From Mycolicibacter icosiumassiliensis (GTDB lineage Bacteria > Actinomycetota > Actinomycetes > Mycobacteriales > Mycobacteriaceae): DNA of 64,000 nt. Under the pieces are notes generated by a model. It was not told the origin of the DNA and searched no databases. It worked only from the letters and a program-made list of their open reading frames with translations. Below are positions 43,670-55,204 of this stretch, piece after piece. Both the position numbers and the translations under genes were made by a program. Every line of letters begins with the position of its first letter. Within the stretch, counting starts at the first letter, position 1. The DNA lies in assembly GCF_900078685.2 (NCBI RefSeq), contig NZ_LT546166.1, positions 2,832,810 through 2,896,809 on the forward strand, written 5' to 3'.

Positions 43670-45300
43670 GCCGTTCCGCGGGTCGCCTCGATGACCTGGG
43701 CGAAGGTGAACTGCCAACGTTCCACAATGTGGAAGCCCAGTGCGTGCAGCATCCGGCCATCGGGTGTGCGGGCGAAGCGGGTGCCCACCGGCAGCGCGAC
43801 GGCTCTCTGATGGGCCGGCAGGCTGCGGTCGTGATCGGTGATCGCCCAGATCGTCGGGCATCGATCGAACTGGTCTGTCAGTGCCCCCACCCCCAGGTGC
43901 CCGTCCCACAGCCGCCCCAGGCTTTGGCGGCGCGGCCCCAGGCCGGGATCGGTCAGCTTCGCGAACGCCTCCGGACGCGCGGCGGTCAGCGCGCGGATCG
44001 GGCCGGGTAGCCACCTGGTGGTGTTGTCGATCAGCAGGCAGTCCCCGGGCTGGGCGTGCGCGACGATCACGTCGGCCACGGCGCTGTAGTCCCAGCCCTT
44101 CTCCTTGGTGTAGCGATCACGTTGATTGGCAACGTAATTGGGTACCGCGGCGATCGCCAGCACGGCGACGACGCCGATGACGGTGCGGCGCGAAGTGGCG
44201 ATCGTGGTGACCGCGATCGCCAGCGCGATCGCCATCGCCGGCGCCGTGCTGATCAAATATCGCGGGTAATAAACAGGTTTCACCAGGACCGAGTAGGCCA
44301 GGGTGGCCACTGTCGGGACGAGCATCCACTTCACACACAGCACCGCCAGCGCTCGCGTCTCGGCGTCGGCGGACCGGCGGGTGCCGTTCCGGACGGCGAC
44401 GACGGCACCGGCGAGCACCAGCCATGCCAGGACCGCGAACGGCACACTGTTGTCGAAGTACTGCTGCTGGACAATCTCGACGACGGTGTGCGGGCTCAGC
44501 GACTCAATCCAGGCAACCTGCCGGATCTGGCCCTGGCTGAACCACAGAAACGGGGCCAGCGCGGCCAGCGAGATACCGGCTGCGGTCGCCCATCTCCGCC
44601 GCGCCGAACCCTCACCGCCCACCTGGCGCAGCGCCACCGCGTGTACCGCCACCATCAGCACGGTGAAGGTGTTCAGCAGCGTCGCCGCCACGACCGCCAC
44701 GCCGTAGCCCACCCACAGGCGCACCGTGTTGCGCCGGGCCGCGGCCACCCACAACACGGTCAGCCAGACCGCGGCCATCGCCGAGAACGCGTACGGGCGC
44801 GCCTCGACGCCGGCCCAGGTCATCCGCGGCAATATCGCGTAAAGCACACCGGCGCACACCGATACCTGGCGGCCGGTGAACCCGCGTGACAACACCACCA
44901 CACCGGCTGCCCCCGTGCCGACCGCCAGGCTGCTCGGCACCCGCGACCAGAATTCGGTCGCGGGAAAGACCGCGAACCAGCCGTGCATGGCCAGGTAGTA
45001 CAGCCCGTGCACCGCGTCGATGTGGGTCAGCAATCGCCACAGTTCCGGAAGTGAGCGGTGTGTCGACGCCGAGATGGTGGCTGCCTCGTCGAACCACAGC
45101 GACGGCCGGCTCGCACCGATGACGCTGATCAACGTTGCCGCGACGGCGATTACGGCCACATCCGGTGAGCGCCGTGAGCGTGGCGGATGCGGCGGCGGGC
45201 CCGCATCGATATGCACCGGGGCCGGGCTCAATACCTGGCTCAACGGCGTGCGCTGTCGGTAGCGGTGACGGTGATGACATTCCACGCTACCGTTCGACAC
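43666..45300 (-). CDS. GT-C mannosyltransferase (Rv1635c-like)
   Basis: This is a 544-residue integral membrane protein with about ten helices. The catalytic Asp-Glu of the GT-C fold lies in SLWFDEAATIS in the first outer loop. The orthologue Rv1635c uses polyprenol-phosphate-mannose to add the mannose cap to lipoarabinomannan. Its donor is made by Ppm1, encoded in this window. The GTG at 45300 gives a length near that of Rv1635c; a shorter start at 45216 is possible. The C-terminal 120 residues are extracytoplasmic. Confidence 0.82.
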   Translation of the reverse strand: MSNGSVECHHRHRYRQRTPLSQVLSPAPVHIDAGPPPHPPRSRRSPDVAVIAVAATLISVIGASRPSLWFDEAATISASTHRSLPELWRLLTHIDAVHGLYYLAMHGWFAVFPATEFWSRVPSSLAVGTGAAGVVVLSRGFTGRQVSVCAGVLYAILPRMTWAGVEARPYAFSAMAAVWLTVLWVAAARRNTVRLWVGYGVAVVAATLLNTFTVLMVAVHAVALRQVGGEGSARRRWATAAGISLAALAPFLWFSQGQIRQVAWIESLSPHTVVEIVQQQYFDNSVPFAVLAWLVLAGAVVAVRNGTRRSADAETRALAVLCVKWMLVPTVATLAYSVLVKPVYYPRYLISTAPAMAIALAIAVTTIATSRRTVIGVVAVLAIAAVPNYVANQRDRYTKEKGWDYSAVADVIVAHAQPGDCLLIDNTTRWLPGPIRALTAARPEAFAKLTDPGLGPRRQSLGRLWDGHLGVGALTDQFDRCPTIWAITDHDRSLPAHQRAVALPVGTRFARTPDGRMLHALGFHIVERWQFTFAQVIEATRGTA

Positions 45301-45421
45301 GGCATGTCAGCTACGTCACCAGGTCTCCCCAACGGGGCTTTCTGGCCGGTCAGACGGCCGTGCGCGCCGCGCCGCAAACGACATGTGACGTCAATCGCCC
45401 CCATCGGGCCCGTCGACGCGT

Positions 45422-45427
45422 TAATGT
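45422..45427 (+). promoter_or_regulatory. -10 box upstream of the universal stress protein gene
   Basis: TAATGT gives +1 near 45434 and a leader of about 50 nt with a GGGAGGG ribosome site. A CRE-like TGACGTCA lies about 35 bp upstream of the box. Nothing else is recognised between 45,301 and 45,421. Confidence 0.35.
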
Positions 45428-45484
45428 CGCCATGGCTCAATTTGCCAAGGCCAACAGGCGACCAATGCACCGGGAGGGTTACGA

Positions 45485-45931
45485 ATGAGCGGCTACAAGA
45501 CCGTGGTGGTCGGTACGGACGGCTCGGACTCGTCGCTGCGCGCCGTCGACCGCGCGGCTCATCTGGCGTCCGGTGAAGGCGCGAAGGTCGTCATTGCCAC
45601 CGCCTACCTGCCGCACGCCGACGACCCCCGCGCCGCCGACGCTCTGAAGGACGAGGGCTACAAGGCTTCGGGCAACGCCCCCATCTACGCCATCCTCAAG
45701 GAGGCCAAGGAGCGGGCGATCGCCGCCGGCGCCTACGAGGTCGAGGAGAAGGCCATCGTCGGCGCTCCGGTCGACGCGCTGGTGGAGCTGGCCGAGTCGG
45801 TCAAGGCCGACCTGCTGGTGGTCGGCAACGTCGGCCTGAGCACCATCGCGGGGCGGTTGCTCGGCTCGGTGCCGGCCAACGTGTCGCGGCGCTCCAAGAT
45901 CGACGTGCTGATCGTTCACACCACCGGCTAA
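45485..45931 (+). CDS. Universal stress protein, cAMP/ATP-binding (Rv1636-like)
   Basis: This 148-residue single UspA domain opens VVVGTDGSDSSLRAVDRAA and has the nucleotide-binding end GNVGLSTIAGRLLGSVPANVSRRS. The M. tuberculosis orthologue Rv1636 (TB15.3) is abundant and binds cAMP in preference to ATP, so it may buffer cAMP. A class III cyclase is encoded 17 kb downstream. Confidence 0.93.
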   Translation: MSGYKTVVVGTDGSDSSLRAVDRAAHLASGEGAKVVIATAYLPHADDPRAADALKDEGYKASGNAPIYAILKEAKERAIAAGAYEVEEKAIVGAPVDALVELAESVKADLLVVGNVGLSTIAGRLLGSVPANVSRRSKIDVLIVHTTG

Positions 45932-45953
45932 ACCCGGCTAAACCGGGCGGCGT

Positions 45954-46640
45954 TCACCAGCCCCGTTCGCGCCACTCCGCCAGGTGCGGGCGCTCCACCC
46001 CTAGGACGGTGTCATCGCCGTGTCCGGGGTAGACCACGGTGTCGTCGCCGAACCGGTCGAACACCTTGCGGCTCACATCGCCCAGCAGACGCTCGAAATC
46101 CCCGGGCTGCCAAGTCTTTCCGACGCCGCACGGGAACAGGCAGTCGCCGGTGAACAGCTGCGTCACACCGCCGGTGGCCGGTCCGTCCAGGGCCAGCGCC
46201 ACCGATCCCTCGGTGTGGCCCTGCAGGTGGATCACGTCGAAGCTCAGGTCGCCGACGGTCACGGTGTCGCCGTCGGCCAGGATGCGGTCCGGTTTCACCG
46301 GCAGCGGCTCGGCGTCCAGCGCGTGCGCGGCGGTCGGTGCGCCGGTGGCCTCGGCCAGCGCGGTCAGTGCCTGCCAATGGTCGAAATGCTGGTGGCTGGT
46401 GACGATCAACGCCACGTCGGGGGCGTACTCGCGCACCAGCGCCACCAGGTTCTCGGCGTCGTTGGCCGCATCGATCAGCAGCGTCTTGCCGGTGTTGGTG
46501 CAGGTCACCAGGTAGACGTTGTTGTCCATCGGACCCACCGACGCCTTGATGATGGTGGCCCCGGGCAGGGTGCGCCGCGCCGCGGTTCCGGGTTCGACGT
46601 GTCCGGTGTAGTTGTCGTCAACCGCGATCTGGGAGCTCAT
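45954..46640 (-). CDS. Metallo-beta-lactamase-fold hydrolase (Rv1637c-like)
   Basis: This is a 228-residue protein from the ATG at 46640. The zinc motif is SHQHFDHW, a variant of HxHxDH, followed by a second-shell His in LQGHTEGS, Asp in FTGDCLFP and the last His in VYPGHGDDT. This resembles glyoxalase II and persulfide dioxygenases. The natural substrate is unknown. The much longer frame upstream is antisense to uvrA and is not real. Confidence 0.88.
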   Translation of the reverse strand: MSSQIAVDDNYTGHVEPGTAARRTLPGATIIKASVGPMDNNVYLVTCTNTGKTLLIDAANDAENLVALVREYAPDVALIVTSHQHFDHWQALTALAEATGAPTAAHALDAEPLPVKPDRILADGDTVTVGDLSFDVIHLQGHTEGSVALALDGPATGGVTQLFTGDCLFPCGVGKTWQPGDFERLLGDVSRKVFDRFGDDTVVYPGHGDDTVLGVERPHLAEWRERGW

Positions 46641-46697
46641 GTCCGCCACGGTACTGGCCCTGAGCTGGTTGTCGGTAGCGCCACCTAGCATGGACCC

Positions 46698-49600
<2,903 letters not shown>

Positions 49601-49604
<4 letters not shown>

Positions 49605-50015
49605 CCGTCGTCGGGCAGCAATCGGAATGCCGGAGCACCGCTCAGGGGAACGACAGCCCGGAAGTCGCGACGGTCAAGCGTGAGCACCGCGTCGGTTTCA
49701 TACTGTTCGGCCAACACGACGGAGACCGCGTCGGTCAGATCGAGTCGCAAGGACGCGTAACGATTTTGGACTGTTCGCGCGGTCCGCAGTGTGGAGGCCG
49801 TAACGGCAGCGATGGCGACGCGTCCGGTGCGGTCCTGGGCCAGGAGCCAATCATTGATCGCGAGTGCCGCCTGTCTACTGACGTTCCTGGTGGCGATGTG
49901 TTCGATCTCAAGGAGAACCAGGGGGGAGATGACGGTCAGTGGTGCCTCGATCAGGACCCGCCGTGCTGCGGCGTGCCCCGGGTCGTCCACGTTGAAGGCT
50001 GCCACCAGCCCCGAC
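49601..50015 (-). pseudogene. vapC-type PIN toxin, main part, 5' end removed by IS110 insertion
   Basis: The PIN-domain sequence begins abruptly at TSGLVAAFNVDDPGHAAARRVL and continues through EIEHIATRN and DLTDAVSVVLAEQYETDAVLTLDRRDF to a stop overlapping uvrA. The first seven residues, including the first catalytic Asp (MILVGDT), lie 1.65 kb away beyond the IS element. The toxin nuclease should be inactive, since translation here would have to start inside the IS and lacks that Asp. Confidence 0.85.
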
Positions 50016-50074
50016 GTAGTAAGAGGATTATGGCTGCTACGCGTGTTGGTGAGAATGAAAAAGACGTCCCCCTG

Positions 50075-51457
50075 ATGTCGTTGAAGGGCTTGGTGTCCCA
50101 AAACAGTCAGGAGGACGTCGTGGTCCAGGGTAGTGGTTTGTCGCGTGGTGATCGGCGCCGTAATGCGCGGTTGGCCCGATTGCGGGAGTTGGTGCCGGTT
50201 GAGAACGCGATCTTGGGGATTGATTTAGCCGACGAGAAGCAGGCGATCGTGCTCACGGATCATGATTCGCAGGTGCTGGCGCGTACCCGGGTGAAGGCCA
50301 AGGCCTGGCGGCTGGGCTCTGTGTTGGATTGGGCGCGCAAGGTTTCCCACGAGCACGGTTTCGCCGACGTGACGGTGGGTTGCGAACCGACCGGGCATCG
50401 CTGGAGGGTGCTAGATCAGCTCGCTGCGCAACGGGATATGACACTGGTGTGCGTGCAGCCACTGTTGACCGGGCGAGCCCGTGAAGCAGAGGACTATACG
50501 AGGGACAAGACCGATGACAAGGATGCGGTGCTGATCGCGCGGCTGGTGGCTCAGTTGCGGTGCTATGCGCCCGAGCGTGCCGATGAGACCTGGGCGCGAT
50601 TGCGGCACCTCGGAGCACGCCGAGAGCGTCTGATCAGTGAGGCAACGGCGTGCGTGCAGCAGCTGCGGGATCTGCTGGAGTGCGCCTGGCCGGCGGTGCT
50701 GGCCACGGCGGTGCGCCAGTTTGATTCGGTCACCTGGTGTGCTGCTCTGGCGGTGGTGCTGCAGCGCTGCAACGGCCGTCCTGAGCGGTTGAAACAGCTA
50801 GGCCCAGCTCGGTTCGAGGCCGCAGTGCGTCGGGAACTGCCGTGCTGGGGTGGCAAGCAGCCCCGGCGACAGATCATCGCCGCAGTCTTTGGCGCCCTGA
50901 CCGATCCGGCTGGTGTGAGCACGCAGCGGCGCGGTGCCCTGGAACGCGCCGGTTGGGTGCTCGAGGACTGGCGCGCCGCCAAGGTCCGTCGCATGCAGGT
51001 GCAGACCTGCATGGTGGAGATCCTCGACGAGCTTGAGCTCACTGAGCTGGCCGACAGCATCCCCGGGGTCAGCACGATCGGGGTGGCGGCGATTTTGGCC
51101 GAGACCGGTGACCCCACCCGTTTCGATAGCCCTCGTGCACTGGTCAAGCATGCCGGGCTTTGTCCACGCGAGAACAACAGTGGCACCAGCACGGGCCGCT
51201 CACGGATCTCCGGGCGTGGCCGGCCTCTGCTGCGGCTGGCCGCCTGGCGTGCAGTATGGGGCGCTCAACGCCACAATCCGGTGATGGCAAGCCGCTACCG
51301 GCACCTGACCACCCGAGAGACCAACCCGCTCTCAGATGGCCAGGCCAAGGCAGCGCTGGCCGCCGCCCTCCTGCGCTGGATCCACGTCATCACCACCGAA
51401 CGTGTGGCGTGGAACGCCGCGCAAGCCGGTGCCCTCACCTTGCCCGCAGCAGCATAA
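50075..51457 (+). CDS. IS110-family transposase (DEDD recombinase)
   Basis: This is a 460-residue protein from the ATG at 50075; an ATG at 50030 right at the IS edge (15 residues more) is an alternative. The N-terminal RuvC-like DEDD domain has Asp in GIDLADEKQ, Glu in VGCEPTGHRW and Asp residues in TRDKTDDKDAVLIARL. The C-terminal Transposase_20 domain reads SIPGVSTIGVAAILAETGD, with the likely catalytic Ser in NNSGTSTGRSRISGRG. It recombines the element's ends with a target, guided in this family by a bridge RNA. The frame is intact, so the element may be mobile. Confidence 0.9.
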   Translation: MSLKGLVSQNSQEDVVVQGSGLSRGDRRRNARLARLRELVPVENAILGIDLADEKQAIVLTDHDSQVLARTRVKAKAWRLGSVLDWARKVSHEHGFADVTVGCEPTGHRWRVLDQLAAQRDMTLVCVQPLLTGRAREAEDYTRDKTDDKDAVLIARLVAQLRCYAPERADETWARLRHLGARRERLISEATACVQQLRDLLECAWPAVLATAVRQFDSVTWCAALAVVLQRCNGRPERLKQLGPARFEAAVRRELPCWGGKQPRRQIIAAVFGALTDPAGVSTQRRGALERAGWVLEDWRAAKVRRMQVQTCMVEILDELELTELADSIPGVSTIGVAAILAETGDPTRFDSPRALVKHAGLCPRENNSGTSTGRSRISGRGRPLLRLAAWRAVWGAQRHNPVMASRYRHLTTRETNPLSDGQAKAALAAALLRWIHVITTERVAWNAAQAGALTLPAAA

Positions 51458-51482
51458 CCAACGCTCTACCCCACATGAAATA

Positions 51483-51639
51483 GGTTGGGGCCAAGCTCCA
51501 TTCGGCGTAGAGGGACAAGACCTCGAGCGACACCCTGAGCAGGCCCCGCCCGTCCTCACCGAACTCGATTGAACGACGTCGGGAACAAACCCGTTTGACG
51601 CACTACGTAGAGACGAGGACAGGGCAGGCCGCCCCAACC
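51483..51639 (+). ncRNA. Candidate IS110/IS1111 bridge RNA
   Basis: The 3' noncoding part of the element is bounded by an 8-bp perfect stem GGTTGGGG (51483-51490) / CCCCAACC (51632-51639). Inside are two lobes. Lobe 1: stem GCTC (51495-51498)/GAGC (51537-51540), internal loop, cap hairpin GAGG/CCTC (51510-51513, 51521-51524). Lobe 2: a 10-bp stem with one bulge (51548-51557/51615-51625) and cap CGGG/CCCG. In lobe 1, TTCGGCGT (51501-51508) can pair, with three wobbles, to one strand left of the insertion. GCGACAC (51527-51533) pairs perfectly to the opposite strand on the right. This matches the target-loop design of bridge RNAs. Found by eye. Confidence 0.6.
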
Positions 51640-51662
51640 GCTTGACAAACCGCACTTACGAA

Positions 51663-51683
51663 GGTGTCGCCCACGAGGATCAT
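51663..51683 (-). pseudogene. vapC 5' fragment (start codon to Thr7)
   Basis: ATG at 51683 overlaps the vapB stop as ATGA, the usual toxin-antitoxin coupling. It codes MILVGDT before running into the IS end. This is the missing front of the PIN gene at 49601-50015. Confidence 0.8.
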
Positions 51684-51922
51684 TCGGTAGTGCGCCCAGC
51701 AGCCCCAGCAACTACCTGATGGACCTCGTCAGCCGTCACCGGATGTCCGAAGCTCAACGCGGGAATGTCCCAGTCCTCAGACCAGCGACGAGCCCGCAAG
51801 GCGGCGAGGTGGAAGGCTTCGCGGAAGTACTCGGACTCGGGTCGTCCGTCCCGCGCGGCCGCTTCTTTGATCACCGCCAGGTCGTCCTCGTCGACCATCA
51901 CCGTCGTCTTCTTCAGAGCCAT
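51680..51922 (-). CDS. vapB: VapB-type antitoxin
   Basis: This 80-residue protein has an N-terminal ribbon-helix-helix (MALKKTTVMVDEDDLAVIKEAAARDGRPESEYFREAFHLAAL) for DNA binding and a C-terminal toxin-neutralising tail. It is intact, with its partner toxin destroyed by the IS. It may still repress its own promoter. Transcription from here would now run into the IS antisense strand. Confidence 0.82.
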   Translation of the reverse strand: MALKKTTVMVDEDDLAVIKEAAARDGRPESEYFREAFHLAALRARRWSEDWDIPALSFGHPVTADEVHQVVAGAAGRTTE

Positions 51923-51947
51923 ATGGTTATGGTACCTGCACCATAAC

Positions 51948-53120
51948 TCAGCGGTTGCCCGCCTTCACCAGCGGTGACGGGAACCGCGGCGGCACCCGCA
52001 CCCCGTCCAGCCACGCGGTGAGCTCCTGCGCCCGGCGCGTCAACACGTCGCGGGCCTGGCGGCCCGGGTCTTCGAGCAGCTGCAGCTGCACCTCGGCGGC
52101 CGCGTTCTGATACCAGCCGCCGACGATCCGGCCGTTCCACCACACCGTGGGCCCGGCGTTGCCGGTGTTGTCGAAGAGTTGGCCGCGGTGCTCGCCGAGA
52201 TACCAGTCGCGCTGATACCAGCCCATGGTGGTGACGTCGAGGCCCGGTAGCAGCGCACCCCACGGCTCGGGCTCGGGCTCGGGGTCTAGGTCGTCGGCCA
52301 GCGCATAGCCGGGCGTGCCGTGCAGGTCGACGTCGACGGCGCCGATCTCGCTCAACGCCTTGCGGACCACCGTCTTGGTGGTGCCGAACCACCACTTGAT
52401 GTCCTCAGCGGTGGCCGGGCCGAACGCCCGCAGCCAGGTTCGGATCAGCTGGGTCTGCGCCGGTTCGGCCGCCATCGCGGCGGATTTGCCGAGCCAGCTG
52501 GTCGTCGTAGTCCATTGCGGCCGCGACGAGGTCCAGCCGCCCTCGTTCGGACCCCGCACGATGTGGCCCTGCGCGCCCAGCACGGTCAACGCGCGTGGCG
52601 CCAGAGGGGTCTGGCCGCCGTAGGACTTCCCGGGAGCGGGATTGTAGGTGCCGGCCAGTTCGGGCAGGGCCGCGCGCAGCGCACTACTGCTGGCCGGGCC
52701 GTTCTCCTCGAGATGGGCCAGCACCGCGGCGCTGGCTTGGGTCAGCCATCTTTCGCCGTCGTCGGCCACGCCCGCTTTGGCCACATCGGCGATCAGCTTG
52801 CGCCGTTCGGTGTCGGCCACCCGGTCGCTGGCCGCGGCCTGGACGGCGGGCAGGTCGGCGGGATCGAACACCCACAGTGTGCGGCGCATCGCCAGATGCT
52901 TGACCAACGAACGCTTTTCATACAGGGCGTCGTTGAGGTCGGCCACAGCGAACTCCGGGCGCCGCGCCCACAGTGACAGGTACGGCGTCGCGGGGTCGGT
53001 GGCGTGCAGCCCGACCAATGTTGCCGCGATCCGGGGTATCGGCTCGGCAGCGGTGTCGGGGGCAAGAAAGTGTCTGCGCGCCAAACGGTGTCGCCGTTCG
53101 GCGATGGTGAAGGTGCGCAC
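51948..53120 (-). CDS. Winged-helix DNA-binding domain protein (YcaQ/AlkZ-like)
   Basis: This 390-residue protein is of the HTH_42 type, the family that includes the DNA glycosylase AlkZ. It starts with a GTG and the N-terminal IAERRHRLARRHFLAP followed by IAATLVGLHATDPATPYLSLWAR. A winged-helix region follows around residues 115-290, and the C-terminal part has PTVWWNGRIVGGWYQ. A DNA-repair role is inferred from relatives; this subgroup has not been shown to have glycosylase activity as far as I know. Confidence 0.78.
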   Translation of the reverse strand: MRTFTIAERRHRLARRHFLAPDTAAEPIPRIAATLVGLHATDPATPYLSLWARRPEFAVADLNDALYEKRSLVKHLAMRRTLWVFDPADLPAVQAAASDRVADTERRKLIADVAKAGVADDGERWLTQASAAVLAHLEENGPASSSALRAALPELAGTYNPAPGKSYGGQTPLAPRALTVLGAQGHIVRGPNEGGWTSSRPQWTTTTSWLGKSAAMAAEPAQTQLIRTWLRAFGPATAEDIKWWFGTTKTVVRKALSEIGAVDVDLHGTPGYALADDLDPEPEPEPWGALLPGLDVTTMGWYQRDWYLGEHRGQLFDNTGNAGPTVWWNGRIVGGWYQNAAAEVQLQLLEDPGRQARDVLTRRAQELTAWLDGVRVPPRFPSPLVKAGNR

Positions 53121-53123
53121 CGG

Positions 53124-53360
53124 TCAGTGTTTACCCTGCATCGACTTGCGGATCTGCTCCAGCCGGTCGGCGGCCGCGCGCTGGCGGTCCTCGAACTGCT
53201 GCTCGACGCCGCGGCCTTCGGGTGTCTCCGAATCCAGTTCGTGGGCGCCGATCGAGGTCTCGAAGCGGCGCTCGATCTTCTCGCGCACCGAGTCGAACGT
53301 CGGCACGCCGGTGGGGTCGTATCCGCTGTCGGCCGGCGGGTCGCTTGGCTCGTCACCCAT
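53124..53360 (-). CDS. Small conserved acidic/helical protein
   Basis: This is a 78-residue protein from the ATG at 53360. The first part is Pro/Asp-rich. The second is a charged helix (GVEQQFEDRQRAAADRLEQIRKSM) that could be a coiled coil. It has no membrane segment. It sits between two co-directional genes with gaps of 3 and 10 bp, so it is part of an operon. The function is unknown. Confidence 0.65.
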   Translation of the reverse strand: MGDEPSDPPADSGYDPTGVPTFDSVREKIERRFETSIGAHELDSETPEGRGVEQQFEDRQRAAADRLEQIRKSMQGKH

Positions 53361-53370
53361 GGTCGCCACG

Positions 53371-53787
53371 TTACCGCCGGCGATCGAAGTAGCGGACCAT
53401 CAATGCCCAGTAGCCCATGGTGAGCGCCATCGCTGCCGCCGTCGCGATCATTGCCGGCCCGAGTCGGCGCAGCCGGGCGTAGAGCAGTGCCGTCCCGGTC
53501 GCCGCGCTGCCGGCCAGATTCACCAGCAGGGCTGCGTCTCGAGGCCGGGTGATGACCCACTGTTCCTCGCCGAGCATCGCGCGCGTCGACCAAGCTGACT
53601 GGTTGGCCGGCGCAGGAAAGATCACCGGGTTCAGCGCGAACCACACCGACAACCATGCGGCATCCCGCCATGACCGTCGCCACATCGGGACCAAGATCAG
53701 CGGTGTCGTTGCCCAGCGGGTCCAGGCGCTCCAGGGGTTGGCGTGCCGGGCGAAAACCGCGCGGCGGATGCGGGCGATGGTCGGCAT
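53371..53787 (-). CDS. Small membrane protein of unknown function
   Basis: This is a 138-residue protein from the ATG at 53787. It has three to four hydrophobic segments (TTPLILVPMWRRSW, AAWLSVWFALNPVIFPAP, DAALLVNLAGSAATGTALLY, AMIATAAAMALTMGYWALMV). The segment WFALNPVIFPAP with NQSAWSTRAMLGE is reminiscent of a family seen in other actinobacteria. The function is unknown. Confidence 0.72.
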   Translation of the reverse strand: MPTIARIRRAVFARHANPWSAWTRWATTPLILVPMWRRSWRDAAWLSVWFALNPVIFPAPANQSAWSTRAMLGEEQWVITRPRDAALLVNLAGSAATGTALLYARLRRLGPAMIATAAAMALTMGYWALMVRYFDRRR

Positions 53788-53795
53788 CGCGCGGA

Positions 53796-55178
53796 TCACC
53801 TGCCCTTCGGATGGACGTGCGAGGGATGGACGTGCGAGGTTGCCGGCCCGGCGGCATCTTGGGAGGCCCCCGGGAACGGAACCGGTTGCACCCCCGGGGT
53901 GCTCAGCCGGCCGGCCAGCCACGGCAGCGCGTGGGTGAACACCCTCCCGGCGAACGGCCAGTCATGCTGGCCCGGTTCGGTGATCACGGCGCAGTCGATG
54001 CCGTTGGCCTGGCCCAGCGTGCACAGCGACTTCGCGGCGGCCAGCTGACCGCCGGTGTCGGACTTCGTAGCGCTGCCGTTCACCGCGAACCACCCCGCAA
54101 TCCCGGAATATCGGCCGTGCTTGGCGATCACCGTCGACGGGTCGAACGCTGCCCAGCCGTCGACGCTGCCGCCGAACAGCCGGCTGATGGTCTGGGAGCG
54201 GGTTCCCGTGTTGGGACTCAGGTCGCCGGCGATGTCGACAAAGGCGCTGAACTTGTCGGGGTGCATCGTGGTCAGGTCGACCGCGCAGGTGCCGCCCATG
54301 GACCAGCCGACCACACCCCAGTGCGACGGTTCGGCGCTGACCCCGAACTGCGAGATCACATATGGCACCACGTCTTCGGTTAGATGGTCGGCGGCGTTAC
54401 CGCGTGGGCCGTTGACGCATTCGGTGTCATTGTTGAAGGAGCCGCCCGAGTCGACGAACACCAGCACCGGTGCGTTGCCGTGGTGCGCGGCCGCGAAGTC
54501 GTCGACGGCCTTGATCGCGCCCCCGGAGCGCAGCCAGTCGGCGGGAGTGTTGAACTCGCCGCCGATCATCATCACGGCCGGCAGCGCCGGAGGCGGACTT
54601 TGGGCGAACCACGCCGGAGGCAGGTACACCAGTTCACCGCGATGCTTGAAATGCGAGGCGTCGGCGGGAATCGCCACTTTCAGCACGTGACCGCGCGCGG
54701 GCAGGGTGCCCGAGCCGGCTATCGCTTGTACCGCGGCCAGGTCGCTCTGGTCGGGCAGTGGTCCAGACGTCAGGTTGCCCCACGCGCTCTGCACGGTCGG
54801 GAAGTAACCGACCCAGGCGTTGAGCGTCAGTCCCGCGCTGATCAGACACAGCGGCACCGCCAACAGGGCGATGCCGCGGCGCCACCAGGCCGCACCTTGC
54901 CAGCCCAGCACCAGCAGCGCCGCGGCGGCGCCGGTCAGGGTGATCCACAACCACAGGGTCAGCGGGGGCGGCTGACCGGACAGGCCGTCGTCGGTGACGA
55001 ACCAGTACGCGTACCCCGCGGCCGCGAGCCCCAAGCCGGCGATCAGCGGCAGCCGCCACAGCCAGCGGCGCGACCGCCAACCCACGGCCAGGACCAGCGA
55101 CAACACCGCCGCCGCCTGCACCGTGACCGGGATCCAGCCATGCATCAGCGAGGTGTGTTCGCCACTGGCCAGGATCAC
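53796..55178 (-). CDS. Membrane-anchored esterase, Ag85-like fold (Rv1639c-like)
   Basis: This is a 460-residue protein from the GTG at 55178; an ATG at 55145 is the alternative. It has four N-terminal membrane helices (to about residue 140), then a putative esterase domain of the PF00756/mycolyltransferase type. The nucleophile Ser lies in GVVGWSMGGTCAVDL, an acid residue in the FAAFDPS region and a His in EPGQHDWPF. The active site should face outward. The substrate may be a cell-envelope ester. It lies just downstream of lysX on the same strand. Confidence 0.8.
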   Translation of the reverse strand: MILASGEHTSLMHGWIPVTVQAAAVLSLVLAVGWRSRRWLWRLPLIAGLGLAAAGYAYWFVTDDGLSGQPPPLTLWLWITLTGAAAALLVLGWQGAAWWRRGIALLAVPLCLISAGLTLNAWVGYFPTVQSAWGNLTSGPLPDQSDLAAVQAIAGSGTLPARGHVLKVAIPADASHFKHRGELVYLPPAWFAQSPPPALPAVMMIGGEFNTPADWLRSGGAIKAVDDFAAAHHGNAPVLVFVDSGGSFNNDTECVNGPRGNAADHLTEDVVPYVISQFGVSAEPSHWGVVGWSMGGTCAVDLTTMHPDKFSAFVDIAGDLSPNTGTRSQTISRLFGGSVDGWAAFDPSTVIAKHGRYSGIAGWFAVNGSATKSDTGGQLAAAKSLCTLGQANGIDCAVITEPGQHDWPFAGRVFTHALPWLAGRLSTPGVQPVPFPGASQDAAGPATSHVHPSHVHPKGR

Positions 55179-55204
55179 CCCTCCATGATGGACCGGAATG
55201 CCTC

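Larger units (their letters stand above)
50016..51663 (+). mobile_element. IS110-family insertion sequence inserted into vapC
   Basis: Joining 50015 to 51664 restores an uninterrupted vapC reading frame (GGC GAC ACG TCG GGG), which fixes the ends to within the dinucleotide GT present at both borders (50016-50017 and 51664-51665). The element is about 1,648 bp, has no target duplication beyond GT and no clear terminal inverted repeats, as expected of IS110-type elements. It holds one DEDD transposase gene, a short left end (59 nt) and a 206-nt right noncoding end with strong RNA-like structure, which suggests the IS1111 subgroup. Confidence 0.85.

Noticed and set aside
51576..51583. ACGTCGGG as the left target guide of the bridge RNA
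   Set aside because: It is an exact complement of the left target but lies in the second lobe and partly in the cap stem. The first-lobe pair fits the known layout better. It is kept as a competing reading.
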